A stretch of DNA of 64,000 bases from positions 1,488,001-1,552,000 of the forward strand of contig NZ_CP102253.1 in the NCBI RefSeq assembly GCF_025145845.1, given 5' to 3'. Positions within the stretch are counted from its first letter, which is position 1, and every line of letters starts with the position of its first letter. This DNA is from Alistipes shahii WAL 8301. GTDB lineage: Bacteria > Bacteroidota > Bacteroidia > Bacteroidales > Rikenellaceae. Position numbers and translations under genes: made by a program. The notes under the pieces are model-generated. The model saw nothing but the letters and a program-made list of their open reading frames with translations. It made no database searches and had not been told where the DNA came from. Below, piece after piece: positions 35,227 through 42,736 of this stretch.

Positions 35227-36603
35227 CTAATGACGACCCTGAATACGTCCGGTCTTCATCAGACCATCGTAATGGCGCATCAGCAGGTAGCTCTCGATCT
35301 GCTTCAGAGTGTCGAGTACCACACCGACCATGATCAGCAGCGACGTACCTCCGTAGAAGTAGGCGAACGACTGCTGGATGCCCAGGAACTTCATCGCCAG
35401 CGCGGGCAGGATCGCCACGATCGCCAGGAAGAACGAACCCGGAAGGGTGATACGCGTCATGATGGTGTCGATGTAGTTCACGGTCTGCTTACCCGGTTTC
35501 ACTCCCGGGATAAATCCGCCGTTTCGCTTCATGTCATCGGCCATCATTTGAGGGTTGATGATAATCGCCGTGTAGAAGTAGGTGAAGGCGATTACCAGCA
35601 CTGCAAGCGTGAAGTTGTACCAGAAACCGGTCATCGAGCTGAAAGCAGCCGCGAAAGCCGTACCGGAGAACAGCGCCGGAATAAACATCAGAGCCTGCGC
35701 GAAGATGATAGGCATCACATTCGCGGCATTCATCTTCAGCGGAATGTACTGACGTACGCCGCCGTACTGTTTGTTACCGACGATACGCTTTGCATACTGT
35801 ACAGGGACCTTGCGGACCGCCTGTACCAGAGCGATCGTTGCCATGAAGACAAGGAACAGCAGCACCAGCTCGAGGATCAGCATGATGGCGCTACCCGAGG
35901 CAGTCTGGAAGCGGGCGTTGACCTCGGCCAACAGCGCGTGCGGGAGACGTGCCACGATACCGATCATAATGATCAGCGAGATACCGTTACCGATACCCTT
36001 GTCGGTGATCTTCTCGCCCAGCCACATGATGAACATGGTTCCGGCGATCAGGATCGTCGTCGCATAGGCAACGAAGCCGAACGAATTGCCGTAAACGAAC
36101 GCAGTGGGCATCTGATGGTACAGGTTGGCGATGTACGCCGGACCTTGCAGGATCAGCACGCCGATCGTCAGGAAGCGTGTCCACTGGTTCATCTTGCGGC
36201 GGCCGCTCTCACCCTCCTTCTGCATTTTCTGGAAATACGGAACCATCATACCCATGAGCTGGATGATGATCGAGGCGGTGATGTACGGCATGACTCCGAG
36301 CGCGAAAATAGCGGCGTTGCCGAACGCACCGCCGGAGAAGACGTCCAACAGACCCAGAAGTCCGTTGCCTTCCAGCTGGCTGGCATACGCCGAACCCTCG
36401 CCCAGGGCGTTGGGGTTGATGCCCGGAATCACGACGAAACTACCCAAGCGGTAGACCAGCAGAAGCCCGATCGTGTAAATGACACGCTTGCGAAGCTCCT
36501 CGATCTTGTAGATATTCTTGAGCGTTTCTACCAATTTCTTGTTGGTCGCCAAAAGAGCGATTACCACCAAAAAGACGACACCAACAACGAGATACTGATT
36601 CAT
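35227..36603 (-). CDS. secY: Preprotein translocase subunit SecY
   Basis: This 458-residue polytopic channel subunit of the Sec translocon has about ten TM helices. N-terminal KNIYKIEELRKRVIYTIGLLLVYRLGSFVVIPGIN and the plug region after it, plus NGGFIPGVKPGKQT in loop C5, are SecY hallmarks. It is the last gene of the spc block, next to rplO, with map after it. The start is at 36603. Confidence 0.98.
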   Translation of the reverse strand: MNQYLVVGVVFLVVIALLATNKKLVETLKNIYKIEELRKRVIYTIGLLLVYRLGSFVVIPGINPNALGEGSAYASQLEGNGLLGLLDVFSGGAFGNAAIFALGVMPYITASIIIQLMGMMVPYFQKMQKEGESGRRKMNQWTRFLTIGVLILQGPAYIANLYHQMPTAFVYGNSFGFVAYATTILIAGTMFIMWLGEKITDKGIGNGISLIIMIGIVARLPHALLAEVNARFQTASGSAIMLILELVLLFLVFMATIALVQAVRKVPVQYAKRIVGNKQYGGVRQYIPLKMNAANVMPIIFAQALMFIPALFSGTAFAAAFSSMTGFWYNFTLAVLVIAFTYFYTAIIINPQMMADDMKRNGGFIPGVKPGKQTVNYIDTIMTRITLPGSFFLAIVAILPALAMKFLGIQQSFAYFYGGTSLLIMVGVVLDTLKQIESYLLMRHYDGLMKTGRIQGRH

Positions 36604-36625
36604 AATTTTTGGGTTCTAAGGTTGC

Positions 36626-37072
36626 TTACAGTTTTTCGACGCTGCCCCCGGCTGCCGTGATGGCCGCCTCGGCGCTCTTCGAGAACGCATGCGCCTTGAC
36701 GGCGAGCGCCTTCGAAATCGTGCCGTTGCCCAGGATCTTCACCTTGTCGTTCGACGAGATGAAACCTGCGGCGATGAGCGTGTCGACCGTAACCTCCGTG
36801 AGCGATTTCTTGGCTGCCAGCTCCTCGAGCGTCGAGAGGTTGATGGCCTTGAATTCAACTCGTTTCAGATTCGTGAAACCGAACTTGGGGAGGCGACGCT
36901 GCAGCGGCATCTGGCCACCCTCGAAGCCGAGCTTGCGCGAGTAACCCGAACGCGACTGTGCACCCTTGTGTCCACGGGTGGCCGTGCCGCCGTGGCCCGA
37001 ACCTGCACCGCGGCCGATCCGTTTATCGTGATGCGTTGAACCCTTTGCGGGTTTGAGATTATTGAGTTCCAT
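36626..37072 (-). CDS. rplO: 50S ribosomal protein L15
   Basis: This 148-residue L15 starts MELNNLKPAKGSTHHDKRIGRG and has the glycine-rich basic segment GSGHGGTATRGHKGAQSRSG, then GQMPLQRRLPKFGF. It contacts 23S rRNA in late 50S assembly. Length is normal. It lies 26 bp after rpmD and 23 bp before secY. Confidence 0.98.
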   Translation of the reverse strand: MELNNLKPAKGSTHHDKRIGRGAGSGHGGTATRGHKGAQSRSGYSRKLGFEGGQMPLQRRLPKFGFTNLKRVEFKAINLSTLEELAAKKSLTEVTVDTLIAAGFISSNDKVKILGNGTISKALAVKAHAFSKSAEAAITAAGGSVEKL

Positions 37073-37097
37073 TGTTATAGTCCGTTAGCTGTTAAAC

Positions 37098-37349
37098 TTA
37101 TTCTGCGGCCTGTGCAGCCTCCTCCTTGACCTCGGCTTTCTTGGCCTTGGGGGCAGCCTTCTTGGCGGGGGCTACTTCCTCGACCTTCACGAGGTGCTTC
37201 ACGCGCGCAATCATACCTTTTATGATCACCGAGTCGTCGTGCTCGACGCTCGCGTTGATCCTTTTCAGACCCAGCGCGTCAAGGTTCTTGCACTGACGCT
37301 CCGTGGAGCCGATGCGGCTTTTGACCTGGGTGATTTTCAATCTTGCCAT
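37098..37349 (-). CDS. rpmD: 50S ribosomal protein L30 with acidic-basic tail
   Basis: The first 59 residues are a normal L30 (MARLKITQVKSRIGSTERQCKNLDALGL, MIARVKHLVKVEE). The 24-residue tail is Ala/Lys/Glu-rich, so at 83 residues it is longer than usual. Its location between rpsE and rplO is standard. A similar low-complexity extension occurs on L17. Confidence 0.96.
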   Translation of the reverse strand: MARLKITQVKSRIGSTERQCKNLDALGLKRINASVEHDDSVIIKGMIARVKHLVKVEEVAPAKKAAPKAKKAEVKEEAAQAAE

Positions 37350-37363
37350 GTTCTTCTTGAGAA

Positions 37364-37882
37364 TTAACCGTTAAACACCTTGTCCATCGAGATACCGCGC
37401 ACGCGGGCGATGCTGTGGGCATCGCGCAGCTCGCACAGTGCGCCGATGGTCGCTTTCACCAGGTTGTGGGGATTCGAAGAGCCCTTGCTCTTGGCAAGCA
37501 CGTTCTTGATGCCTACCGACTCCAGAACGGCACGCATGGCACCGCCGGCGATGACACCCGTACCGGGAGCGGCCGGACGAATCATCACGAGCGAACCGCT
37601 GTAACGCGACTCCTGCTTGTGGGGGATCGTACCGTTGATAACCGGAATCTTCACCAGGTTCTTCTTTGCGTCCTCCACGCCCTTGGCGATGGCCGACTGA
37701 ACCTCCGAAGCCTTACCCAGGCCGTAGCCCACGACGCCGTCTTCGTTGCCGACGACGACGATGGCCGAGAAACTGAACGTGCGGCCACCCTTCGTAACCT
37801 TGGTAACGCGCTGGATGCTGACGAGACGGTCCTTGAGTTCGAGATCGCTCGTGCGTACTTTCTTTATGTTGGTATTTGACAT
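37364..37882 (-). CDS. rpsE: 30S ribosomal protein S5
   Basis: This 172-residue S5 has an N-terminal double-stranded RNA-binding domain (LKDRLVSIQRVTKVTKGGRTFSFSAIVVVGNEDGVVGYGLGKASEV) and a C-terminal domain with PAAPGTGVIAGGAMRAVLESVGI and NPHNLVKATIGAL. It helps decoding fidelity and mRNA handling. Length is normal. The order rplR-rpsE-rpmD is conserved. Confidence 0.98.
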   Translation of the reverse strand: MSNTNIKKVRTSDLELKDRLVSIQRVTKVTKGGRTFSFSAIVVVGNEDGVVGYGLGKASEVQSAIAKGVEDAKKNLVKIPVINGTIPHKQESRYSGSLVMIRPAAPGTGVIAGGAMRAVLESVGIKNVLAKSKGSSNPHNLVKATIGALCELRDAHSIARVRGISMDKVFNG

Positions 37883-37888
37883 AATCGC

Positions 37889-38251
37889 TTAGAATTTAAG
37901 TCCGCCTTCGCGTGCTGCTTCGGCCAGCTGTTTAACTCTTCCGTGATACAGGTAGCCGTTGCGGTCGAAGGCTACTTCGCTGATGCCTTTGGCAACGGCG
38001 CGCTCGGCGGCCAGCTTGCCTACCAGGGCGGCGACTTCGCACTTGTTCTTGCCGGCGGCTGCTTCCGCAACCTCCTTGTCCAGCGAGGAAGCCGTAGCCA
38101 GGGTAACACCTGCGAGGTCGTCGATAAACTGTACGTAGATCTGCTTGTTGCTACGATATACAGTCATGCGAGGCTGTGAAGGCGTTCCGCTCACGATCTT
38201 GCGGATACGCATCTTGATCCTCTCTCTTCTTTCTATCTTGTTCAATGACAT
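37889..38251 (-). CDS. rplR: 50S ribosomal protein L18
   Basis: This 120-residue L18 carries the basic start (KIERRERIKMRIRKIVSGTPSQPRMTVYRSNKQIYVQ), the TLATASSLDKEV segment and the end FDRNGYLYHGRVKQLAEAAREGGLKF. It binds 5S rRNA. Length is normal. It follows rplF by 16 bp and precedes rpsE by 6 bp. Confidence 0.98.
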   Translation of the reverse strand: MSLNKIERRERIKMRIRKIVSGTPSQPRMTVYRSNKQIYVQFIDDLAGVTLATASSLDKEVAEAAAGKNKCEVAALVGKLAAERAVAKGISEVAFDRNGYLYHGRVKQLAEAAREGGLKF

Positions 38252-38267
38252 AACTTCAGACTATTTA

Positions 38268-38855
38268 CTATTTAGCACCTGCTGATTTACCGGCCTTGCG
38301 ACGGATCTGCTCGCCGACGAACTTGATACCCTTGCCCTTGTACGGCTCCGGCTTGCGCAGCGAACGGAGCTTCGCGGCAACCTGGCCGATGAGCTGCTTG
38401 TCGATCGACTTGAAGGTTACGATCGGGTTGCCCTTTTTCTCGGTAACGGCCGTGGCGGTCACCTCCTTGGGCAGCAGGAAATGCGTGTCGTGCGAGTAGC
38501 CGAGGCTCATTTCGAGCACCTGGCCCTTGACCTCGGCCTTGAAGCCGACGCCGACGAGTTCCTGTTTGATTTCATAGCCTTTCGACACGCCGACAACCAT
38601 GTTGTTGATCAGCGCGCGGTACAGCCCGTGCAGCGAACGGTGGCGGGGCTGGTTGGTGGGACGGGTCACCAGAACGGCGGGAACTTCCTTGCCCGTATGA
38701 ACGTCCGTGTGCGTGCCGACCTCTACCTTAATGTCCGAGTCAACTTTCTGGCTCAGCGTCCCGAGTGGCCCTTTCACGCTTACCGTGTTGTCGGCAGCTA
38801 CCTCCACGGTAACGCCGGCCGGCAGGTTTACAGGTAATTTACCAATTCTTGACAT
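38268..38855 (-). CDS. rplF: 50S ribosomal protein L6
   Basis: This 195-residue L6 has two related alpha-beta domains: MSRIGKLPVNLPAGVTVEV with SVKGPLG at the start, and a C-terminal SLRKPEPYKGKGIKFVGEQIRRKAGKSAGAK, the family's most conserved stretch. It is slightly longer than the usual 178 because of the central VGTHTDVHTGKEVPAV loop. It follows rpsH by 25 bp. Confidence 0.98.
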   Translation of the reverse strand: MSRIGKLPVNLPAGVTVEVAADNTVSVKGPLGTLSQKVDSDIKVEVGTHTDVHTGKEVPAVLVTRPTNQPRHRSLHGLYRALINNMVVGVSKGYEIKQELVGVGFKAEVKGQVLEMSLGYSHDTHFLLPKEVTATAVTEKKGNPIVTFKSIDKQLIGQVAAKLRSLRKPEPYKGKGIKFVGEQIRRKAGKSAGAK

Positions 38856-38880
38856 TGTGTTGTTCTTTAATGATTTGCGA

Positions 38881-39279
38881 TTAGTAGATATAGCACAGCA
38901 CCTCGCCGCCCACGTTCTCCTGACGGGCCTTGGCGTCGGTCATGATGCCTTTCGACGTGGAAACGATGGCGATGCCCAGGCCGTTCAAAACGCGGGGCAT
39001 GTCCGAAACCGACGCATAGCGGCGCAGACCCGGGCGGCTTACGCGCTTGAGGTCCTTGATGGCGTTGGTCTTGGTGGCGGGGTCCCACTTCAGAGCGATT
39101 TTGATCGACGGATGACCTTTCTCGTCCTTGTCGAATTTGTAAGCGAGAATATAACCCTGCTCATAGAGGATCTTGGTCATCTCCTGCTTAATTTTTGAAC
39201 CGGGAGCTTCAACCACTTTGTGGTTGGCTTTCACCGCGTTTCTAATTCTGGTCAGAAAGTCCGCAATAGGATCAGTCAT
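38881..39279 (-). CDS. rpsH: 30S ribosomal protein S8
   Basis: This 132-residue S8 reads MTDPIADFLTRIRNAVKANHK at the start and ISTSKGIMTDAKARQENVGGE near the end (here with VSTSKG). It binds the 16S central domain. In E. coli S8 is the autogenous repressor of the spc operon; here it is the first gene after a 962-bp gap with its own promoter (39624-39654). Length and sequence are normal, and the four downstream genes follow tightly. Confidence 0.98.
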   Translation of the reverse strand: MTDPIADFLTRIRNAVKANHKVVEAPGSKIKQEMTKILYEQGYILAYKFDKDEKGHPSIKIALKWDPATKTNAIKDLKRVSRPGLRRYASVSDMPRVLNGLGIAIVSTSKGIMTDAKARQENVGGEVLCYIY

Positions 39280-39364
39280 AACGAATAGAAGTTAAAAATT
39301 AGTAATGAATGTTTGTTTTCGGGCGCTCTAATAGTTTTTGCAGTTTCCGCATTCCGAATCGTCG

Positions 39365-39438
39365 TTATCGCCGCCGCTGGCGGCGTTTACAAATCTGACC
39401 CTCCCCTAAATCCCCTCCTCGGAGGGGACTTTATAGCA
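39365..39438 (+). repeat. Dispersed intergenic element, copy C
   Basis: A GCCGCC/GGCGGC hairpin is followed by GTTTACAAATCTGACCC, then TCCCCTAAATCCCC and a CCTCCTCGGAGG hairpin. Its second half is nearly identical to the inverted copy B at 28.0 kb. Confidence 0.75.
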
Positions 39439-39587
39439 AGGTCCCGAGGTTTCCGAATACGTCGAATAAATTCAACGTGTTTTTTACCTAACTGCAATAC
39501 CTATCTTCAAACAACCCTTTTTTGTTTATTTCTTTGGCTTTCAGAGATATAGCTATTCACCAAACCCTTCCGGCCCTTGTTTTGCCC

Positions 39588-39614
39588 CCTCGTTCGCCTA
39601 CGCACGCGAGGGCC
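39588..39614 (-). promoter_or_regulatory. Hairpin in the rpsH leader
   Basis: CCCTCG and CGAGGG pair around a 14-nt loop just after the presumed transcription start. It might be a leader structure or part of a regulatory element; no protein-binding site was identified. Confidence 0.4.
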
Positions 39615-39623
39615 TAAAGCGCG

Positions 39624-39654
39624 CAAATATACGCATTATTTCCCAAACAGCCAA
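39624..39654 (-). promoter_or_regulatory. Internal promoter for rpsH and downstream spc genes
   Basis: On the minus strand, TATATTTG (39624-39631) is preceded by TTG (39652-39654) with a 20-bp spacer. This is a consensus Bacteroidota promoter inside the ribosomal superoperon, about 345 bp upstream of rpsH. Confidence 0.75.
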
Positions 39655-39704
39655 GTTATCGCCTGATTTTTAGCGATTTTAGCCCTGCCTCCGGAACGCA
39701 GACA

Positions 39705-39730
39705 ATGTTAGCACCCGATGTTGCTAACAT
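39705..39730. repeat. Perfect 9-bp inverted repeat upstream of the internal promoter
   Basis: ATGTTAGCA (39705-39713) and TGCTAACAT (39722-39730) are exact complements with an 8-bp spacer, about 50 bp upstream of the -33 element. It could be a regulator-binding dyad. Confidence 0.55.
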
Positions 39731-40241
39731 GTATCCGCACAAAATTCCCTTTCGGCGACAGTCTTTCGGTTCCTCCGGCACGGCATTCGCCGCACCCTGG
39801 TCCCGATTCCCGCCCTTCGGAACGCCACACGGACCGCCACGCAGCCCCGTTTCGTCCCTCCGTTCCGGCAGCCTGAAAGTCTTCGCTTCCGCCGCGTTGC
39901 ACAACTTCCGCATTGTCCCTTCGGCTAAACCTTCCGGCATCCGCCCTCCGCTCACGCAGCCACGGCATCAACCTTCCGGCCCCTGGTCCGAGAAATTTGT
40001 AACCAAGCGCCCAACCCCTCGTTACGCCCCACATATCGGGAAGTTACCGCTTGCGGCGGCACTTTCCCCGACACTGTGACGTATCTACACGGGCTGAACA
40101 CCCCTATCGGCCCCGTTTCCTTCCGAGAGACTCGCTCTCCACAGGCTCCTCACCTTCCGGAAAACGGAACTTTTATTCAGAATCGCAGGATCTGCGGGTT
40201 TCAGGCGGTCGCACGCTCGCCCCTCCCCGCACCTGCGGCTG

Positions 40242-40538
40242 CTACCAGCTGGCTTTCGTAACGCCCGGGATCAGCCCCTTCGAGGCCATTTCGCGGAACT
40301 GGATACGGCTGATGCCGAACAGGCGAATGTAGCCCTTGGGACGCCCCGTGATCTTGCAGCGATTGTGCTGGCGGATGGGATTCGAGTTGCGGGGCAGCTT
40401 CGCAAGCGCCTGCCATGCCTCTTCGTGATCCATCTCACCGCTCTTCACCTTGGCAGCGATCTCCTCGCGCTTGTGAGCATAGCGGTTTGCGAGTTTCGCA
40501 CGCTTCACCTCGCGGGCCTTCATAGATTCTTTTGCCAT
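40242..40538 (-). CDS. rpsN: 30S ribosomal protein S14, zinc-free form
   Basis: This 98-residue S14 is the longer type lacking the CxxC zinc ribbon; only one Cys remains (HNRCKITGRPKGYIRLFGISR). The start MAKESMKAREVKRAKLANRYA is typical. It sits after rplE, but the next gene (rpsH) lies almost 1 kb away. Zinc-free S14 is usual in Bacteroidota and matches the zinc-free L36 here. Confidence 0.97.
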   Translation of the reverse strand: MAKESMKAREVKRAKLANRYAHKREEIAAKVKSGEMDHEEAWQALAKLPRNSNPIRQHNRCKITGRPKGYIRLFGISRIQFREMASKGLIPGVTKASW

Positions 40539-40541
40539 AGC

Positions 40542-41102
40542 TTATTGATTCTTTTTAGCGTTTTTGAAAGGAAGACCGAACTCGCGGAGCAGGGCGTAAG
40601 CCTCCTCGTCAGTTTTGGCCGTCGTTACGAACGTGATCTCCATGCCGAAGATCTTGGTGATCTTGTCGATGTCGATCTCCGGGAAGATGATCTGCTCGGT
40701 GATGCCCAGGGTGTAGTTGCCCTGGCCGTCGAACTTCTCGTTGATACCCTTGAAATCCCGGATTCGGGGAAGAGCGACAGCGATCAGACGCTCCAGAAAC
40801 TCGTACATCTTCGTGTCGCGCAGCGTCACGCGCACGCCGATCGGCATGCCCTTACGCAGCTTGAAGTTCGAAATGTCCTTGCGCGAGCGGGTCTGAACGG
40901 CCTTCTGACCGGTGATCTGCGTCAGTTCGGCTTCGGCCACGTCGATGAGTTTCTTATCGGCGACAGCCTGGCCCATACCCTGGTTGATTACGATCTTCGT
41001 GAGCTTCGGGCACTGCATAATGCTCGTGTAACCGAACTCCTTCATAAGGACAGATTTGATCTGCTCCTTATATTTTGTCTTGAGTGTAGGTACGTATGCC
41101 AT
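40542..41102 (-). CDS. rplE: 50S ribosomal protein L5
   Basis: This 186-residue L5 has MAYVPTLKTKYKEQIKSVLMKEFGY, KIVINQGMGQAVADKK and IGVRVTLRDTKMYEFLERLI. It binds 5S rRNA and the P-site tRNA. Length is normal. Its start overlaps the rplX stop by one base, and rpsN follows 3 bp later. Confidence 0.98.
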   Translation of the reverse strand: MAYVPTLKTKYKEQIKSVLMKEFGYTSIMQCPKLTKIVINQGMGQAVADKKLIDVAEAELTQITGQKAVQTRSRKDISNFKLRKGMPIGVRVTLRDTKMYEFLERLIAVALPRIRDFKGINEKFDGQGNYTLGITEQIIFPEIDIDKITKIFGMEITFVTTAKTDEEAYALLREFGLPFKNAKKNQ

Positions 41103-41422
41103 TATTTGATCTCCTCCCCTGACTTTTTAGCGAAACGAACTAATTTACCTTTTGCATCCGTCTTGCGGCCGACCTTGGAGGGTTTGCCCGACTTGGGGTC
41201 GATGAGCATGAGGTTCGAAATGTGAATCGGAGCCTCTTTCTCGACGATGCCTCCCTGGGGGTTCTGCGCATTGGGCTTCGTGGCCTTCTTGCAGAGGTTC
41301 ACACCTTCGACGATGGCGCGCTGCTTCGAAACCTCGACCTTCAGGACTTTGCCCGTCTGGCCTTTGCTGTCACCGGCGATAACCTGAACCTGATCCCCTT
41401 TCTTAATATGTAATTTTGACAT
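41102..41422 (-). CDS. rplX: 50S ribosomal protein L24
   Basis: This 106-residue L24 carries the KOW motif (KKGDQVQVIAGDSKGQTGKVLKVEV) and the GVNLCKKATKPNAQNPQGGI segment. It starts 50S assembly by binding 23S rRNA. Length is normal. It is tightly coupled to rplE. Confidence 0.98.
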   Translation of the reverse strand: MSKLHIKKGDQVQVIAGDSKGQTGKVLKVEVSKQRAIVEGVNLCKKATKPNAQNPQGGIVEKEAPIHISNLMLIDPKSGKPSKVGRKTDAKGKLVRFAKKSGEEIK

Positions 41423-41442
41423 ATCCGAAATAGTTTTTATGA

Positions 41443-41808
41443 TTACAATACTTCGGGTGCGAGGGAGATAATCTTCATATACTGGTCGCGCAGCTCGCGA
41501 GCTACGGGGCCGAATATACGAGTACCGCGCATTTCACCCTGGTTGTTAAGCAGCACCACGGCGTTGTCGTCGAAACGAATGTACGAACCGTTGGCACGTC
41601 TGATTTCCTTCGTGGTTCTCACGACTACGGCTTTCGACACGGCGCCCTTCTTGACATCGCCCGAGGGAGCCGCGCTCTTGACAGCCACGACGATCTTATC
41701 GCCGATGGATGCATAGCGACGCTTCGTGCCGCCGAGCACCCGGATGCAGAGGACCTCCTTCGCACCGCTGTTATCAGCTACAATGAGTCTACTTTCCTGT
41801 TGTATCAT
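41443..41808 (-). CDS. rplN: 50S ribosomal protein L14
   Basis: This 121-residue L14 reads MIQQESRLIVADNSGAKEVLCIRVLGG and ends FGPVARELRDQYMKIISLAPEVL. It is one of the most conserved 50S proteins. It lies 2 bp after rpsQ and starts the spc block. Confidence 0.98.
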   Translation of the reverse strand: MIQQESRLIVADNSGAKEVLCIRVLGGTKRRYASIGDKIVVAVKSAAPSGDVKKGAVSKAVVVRTTKEIRRANGSYIRFDDNAVVLLNNQGEMRGTRIFGPVARELRDQYMKIISLAPEVL

Positions 41809-41810
41809 AA

Positions 41811-42065
41811 CTACTTAGCTCTTTCAATGATTTGTACTAATCTCCAACGCTTCGTTTTGCTCAGCGGGCGGGTTTCCATGATGCGTACGGTATCGCCCTC
41901 CCTGCAGGTCTCGTCGAGCGACTCGGCCACGAACTTGGTCGTCTTGTTCACGAACTTACCGTAGATAGGATGCTTCACCTTACGTGCTACTGCAACCACA
42001 ATGGTTTTCTCCATCTTGTTGCTGACAACCACACCGATACGCTCTTTTCTAAGATTTCTTTCCAT
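41811..42065 (-). CDS. rpsQ: 30S ribosomal protein S17
   Basis: This 84-residue OB-fold protein has RKERIGVVVSNKMEKTIVVAVAR, the segment KHPIYGKFVNKTTKF and the RPLSKTKRWRLVQIIERAK end. It binds 16S rRNA near h11. Length is normal. It lies 11 bp after rpmC. Confidence 0.98.
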   Translation of the reverse strand: MERNLRKERIGVVVSNKMEKTIVVAVARKVKHPIYGKFVNKTTKFVAESLDETCREGDTVRIMETRPLSKTKRWRLVQIIERAK

Positions 42066-42076
42066 AGTTGTTCTCG

Positions 42077-42268
42077 TTATTTAGCGTTTTTTTGACGCAG
42101 AACGGTCAGCATGCGAGCTATATCTCTGCGGTTCTTCTTAATGATCGACGGGTTCTCGACGGGGGACACCGCGTGCTGCACCTTCAGCTTCGCGAGCTGG
42201 GCCTTTTCGGTCTCGATGCGCTCCTGCAGGTCCTTTGTCGAAATATCCTTGATTTCTGCACTTTTCAT
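42077..42268 (-). CDS. rpmC: 50S ribosomal protein L29
   Basis: This 63-residue two-helix protein reads EIKDISTKDLQERIETEKAQLAKLKVQHAVSPVENPSIIKK with the usual RRDIARMLTVLRQK end. It lies near the exit tunnel and binds trigger factor and SRP. Length is normal and the gene is between rplP and rpsQ as expected. Confidence 0.97.
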   Translation of the reverse strand: MKSAEIKDISTKDLQERIETEKAQLAKLKVQHAVSPVENPSIIKKNRRDIARMLTVLRQKNAK

Positions 42269-42280
42269 GTTCTGTGTCCC

Positions 42281-42709
42281 TTAAATTGTGGTTTCGACGT
42301 AGTCACGTCTTACGATAAACTTGGTGGTGATGGGCAGTTTCTGGGCGCCCAGACGCAGCGCTTCCTGCGCAACCGCCAGGGGCACACCCTCTGCCTCGAA
42401 GAGAATGCGTCCGGGCGTAACAGGCGCCACGAAGCCTTCGGGATTACCCTTACCCTTACCCATACGTACCTCGGCGGGCTTCTTCGTGATGGGTTTATCG
42501 GGGAAGATGCGGATCCACAGCTGTCCCTCACGCTTCATGTAACGCGTAATGGCCTGACGTGCCGCCTCTATCTGACGACCCGTGATCCAGGTCGATTCAA
42601 GTGCCTTGATTGCGAACGATCCGTATGCAAGCTGGTTACCTCTTTGAGCGATACCCTTCATACGGCCTTTCTGCATTCTTCTAAATTTGGTCTTTTTCGG
42701 CTGTAACAT
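42281..42709 (-). CDS. rplP: 50S ribosomal protein L16
   Basis: This 142-residue L16 shows MLQPKKTKFRRMQKGRMKGIAQRGN, the conserved RGGQLWI-like EGQLWIRIFPDKPITKKPAEVRMGKGKG segment and FRVRRDYVE-like end. It helps form the A site of 50S. Length is normal. Confidence 0.98.
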   Translation of the reverse strand: MLQPKKTKFRRMQKGRMKGIAQRGNQLAYGSFAIKALESTWITGRQIEAARQAITRYMKREGQLWIRIFPDKPITKKPAEVRMGKGKGNPEGFVAPVTPGRILFEAEGVPLAVAQEALRLGAQKLPITTKFIVRRDYVETTI

Positions 42710-42736
42710 GTTAGTTCTGCTTTAAAAAGGTCCTAC

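Larger units (their letters stand above)
39280..40241. other. 962-bp gap splitting the spc operon
   Basis: Between rpsN and rpsH, where most bacteria have a few bases, no supported gene exists. From the rpsN side it holds a stretch with frames open on both strands but no recognisable protein, a perfect 9-bp inverted repeat (39705-39730), a minus-strand promoter (39624-39654), a roughly 340-nt leader with a hairpin (39588-39614) and dispersed element copy C (39365-39438). The leader runs into rpsH. Confidence 0.75.

Noticed and set aside
39705..40079. 124-residue plus-strand frame in the spc gap, with overlapping minus-strand frames
   Set aside because: Ser/Pro/Arg-rich shadow-like composition and no recognisable domain. 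It overlaps the dyad and may include regulatory DNA; kept as non-coding.
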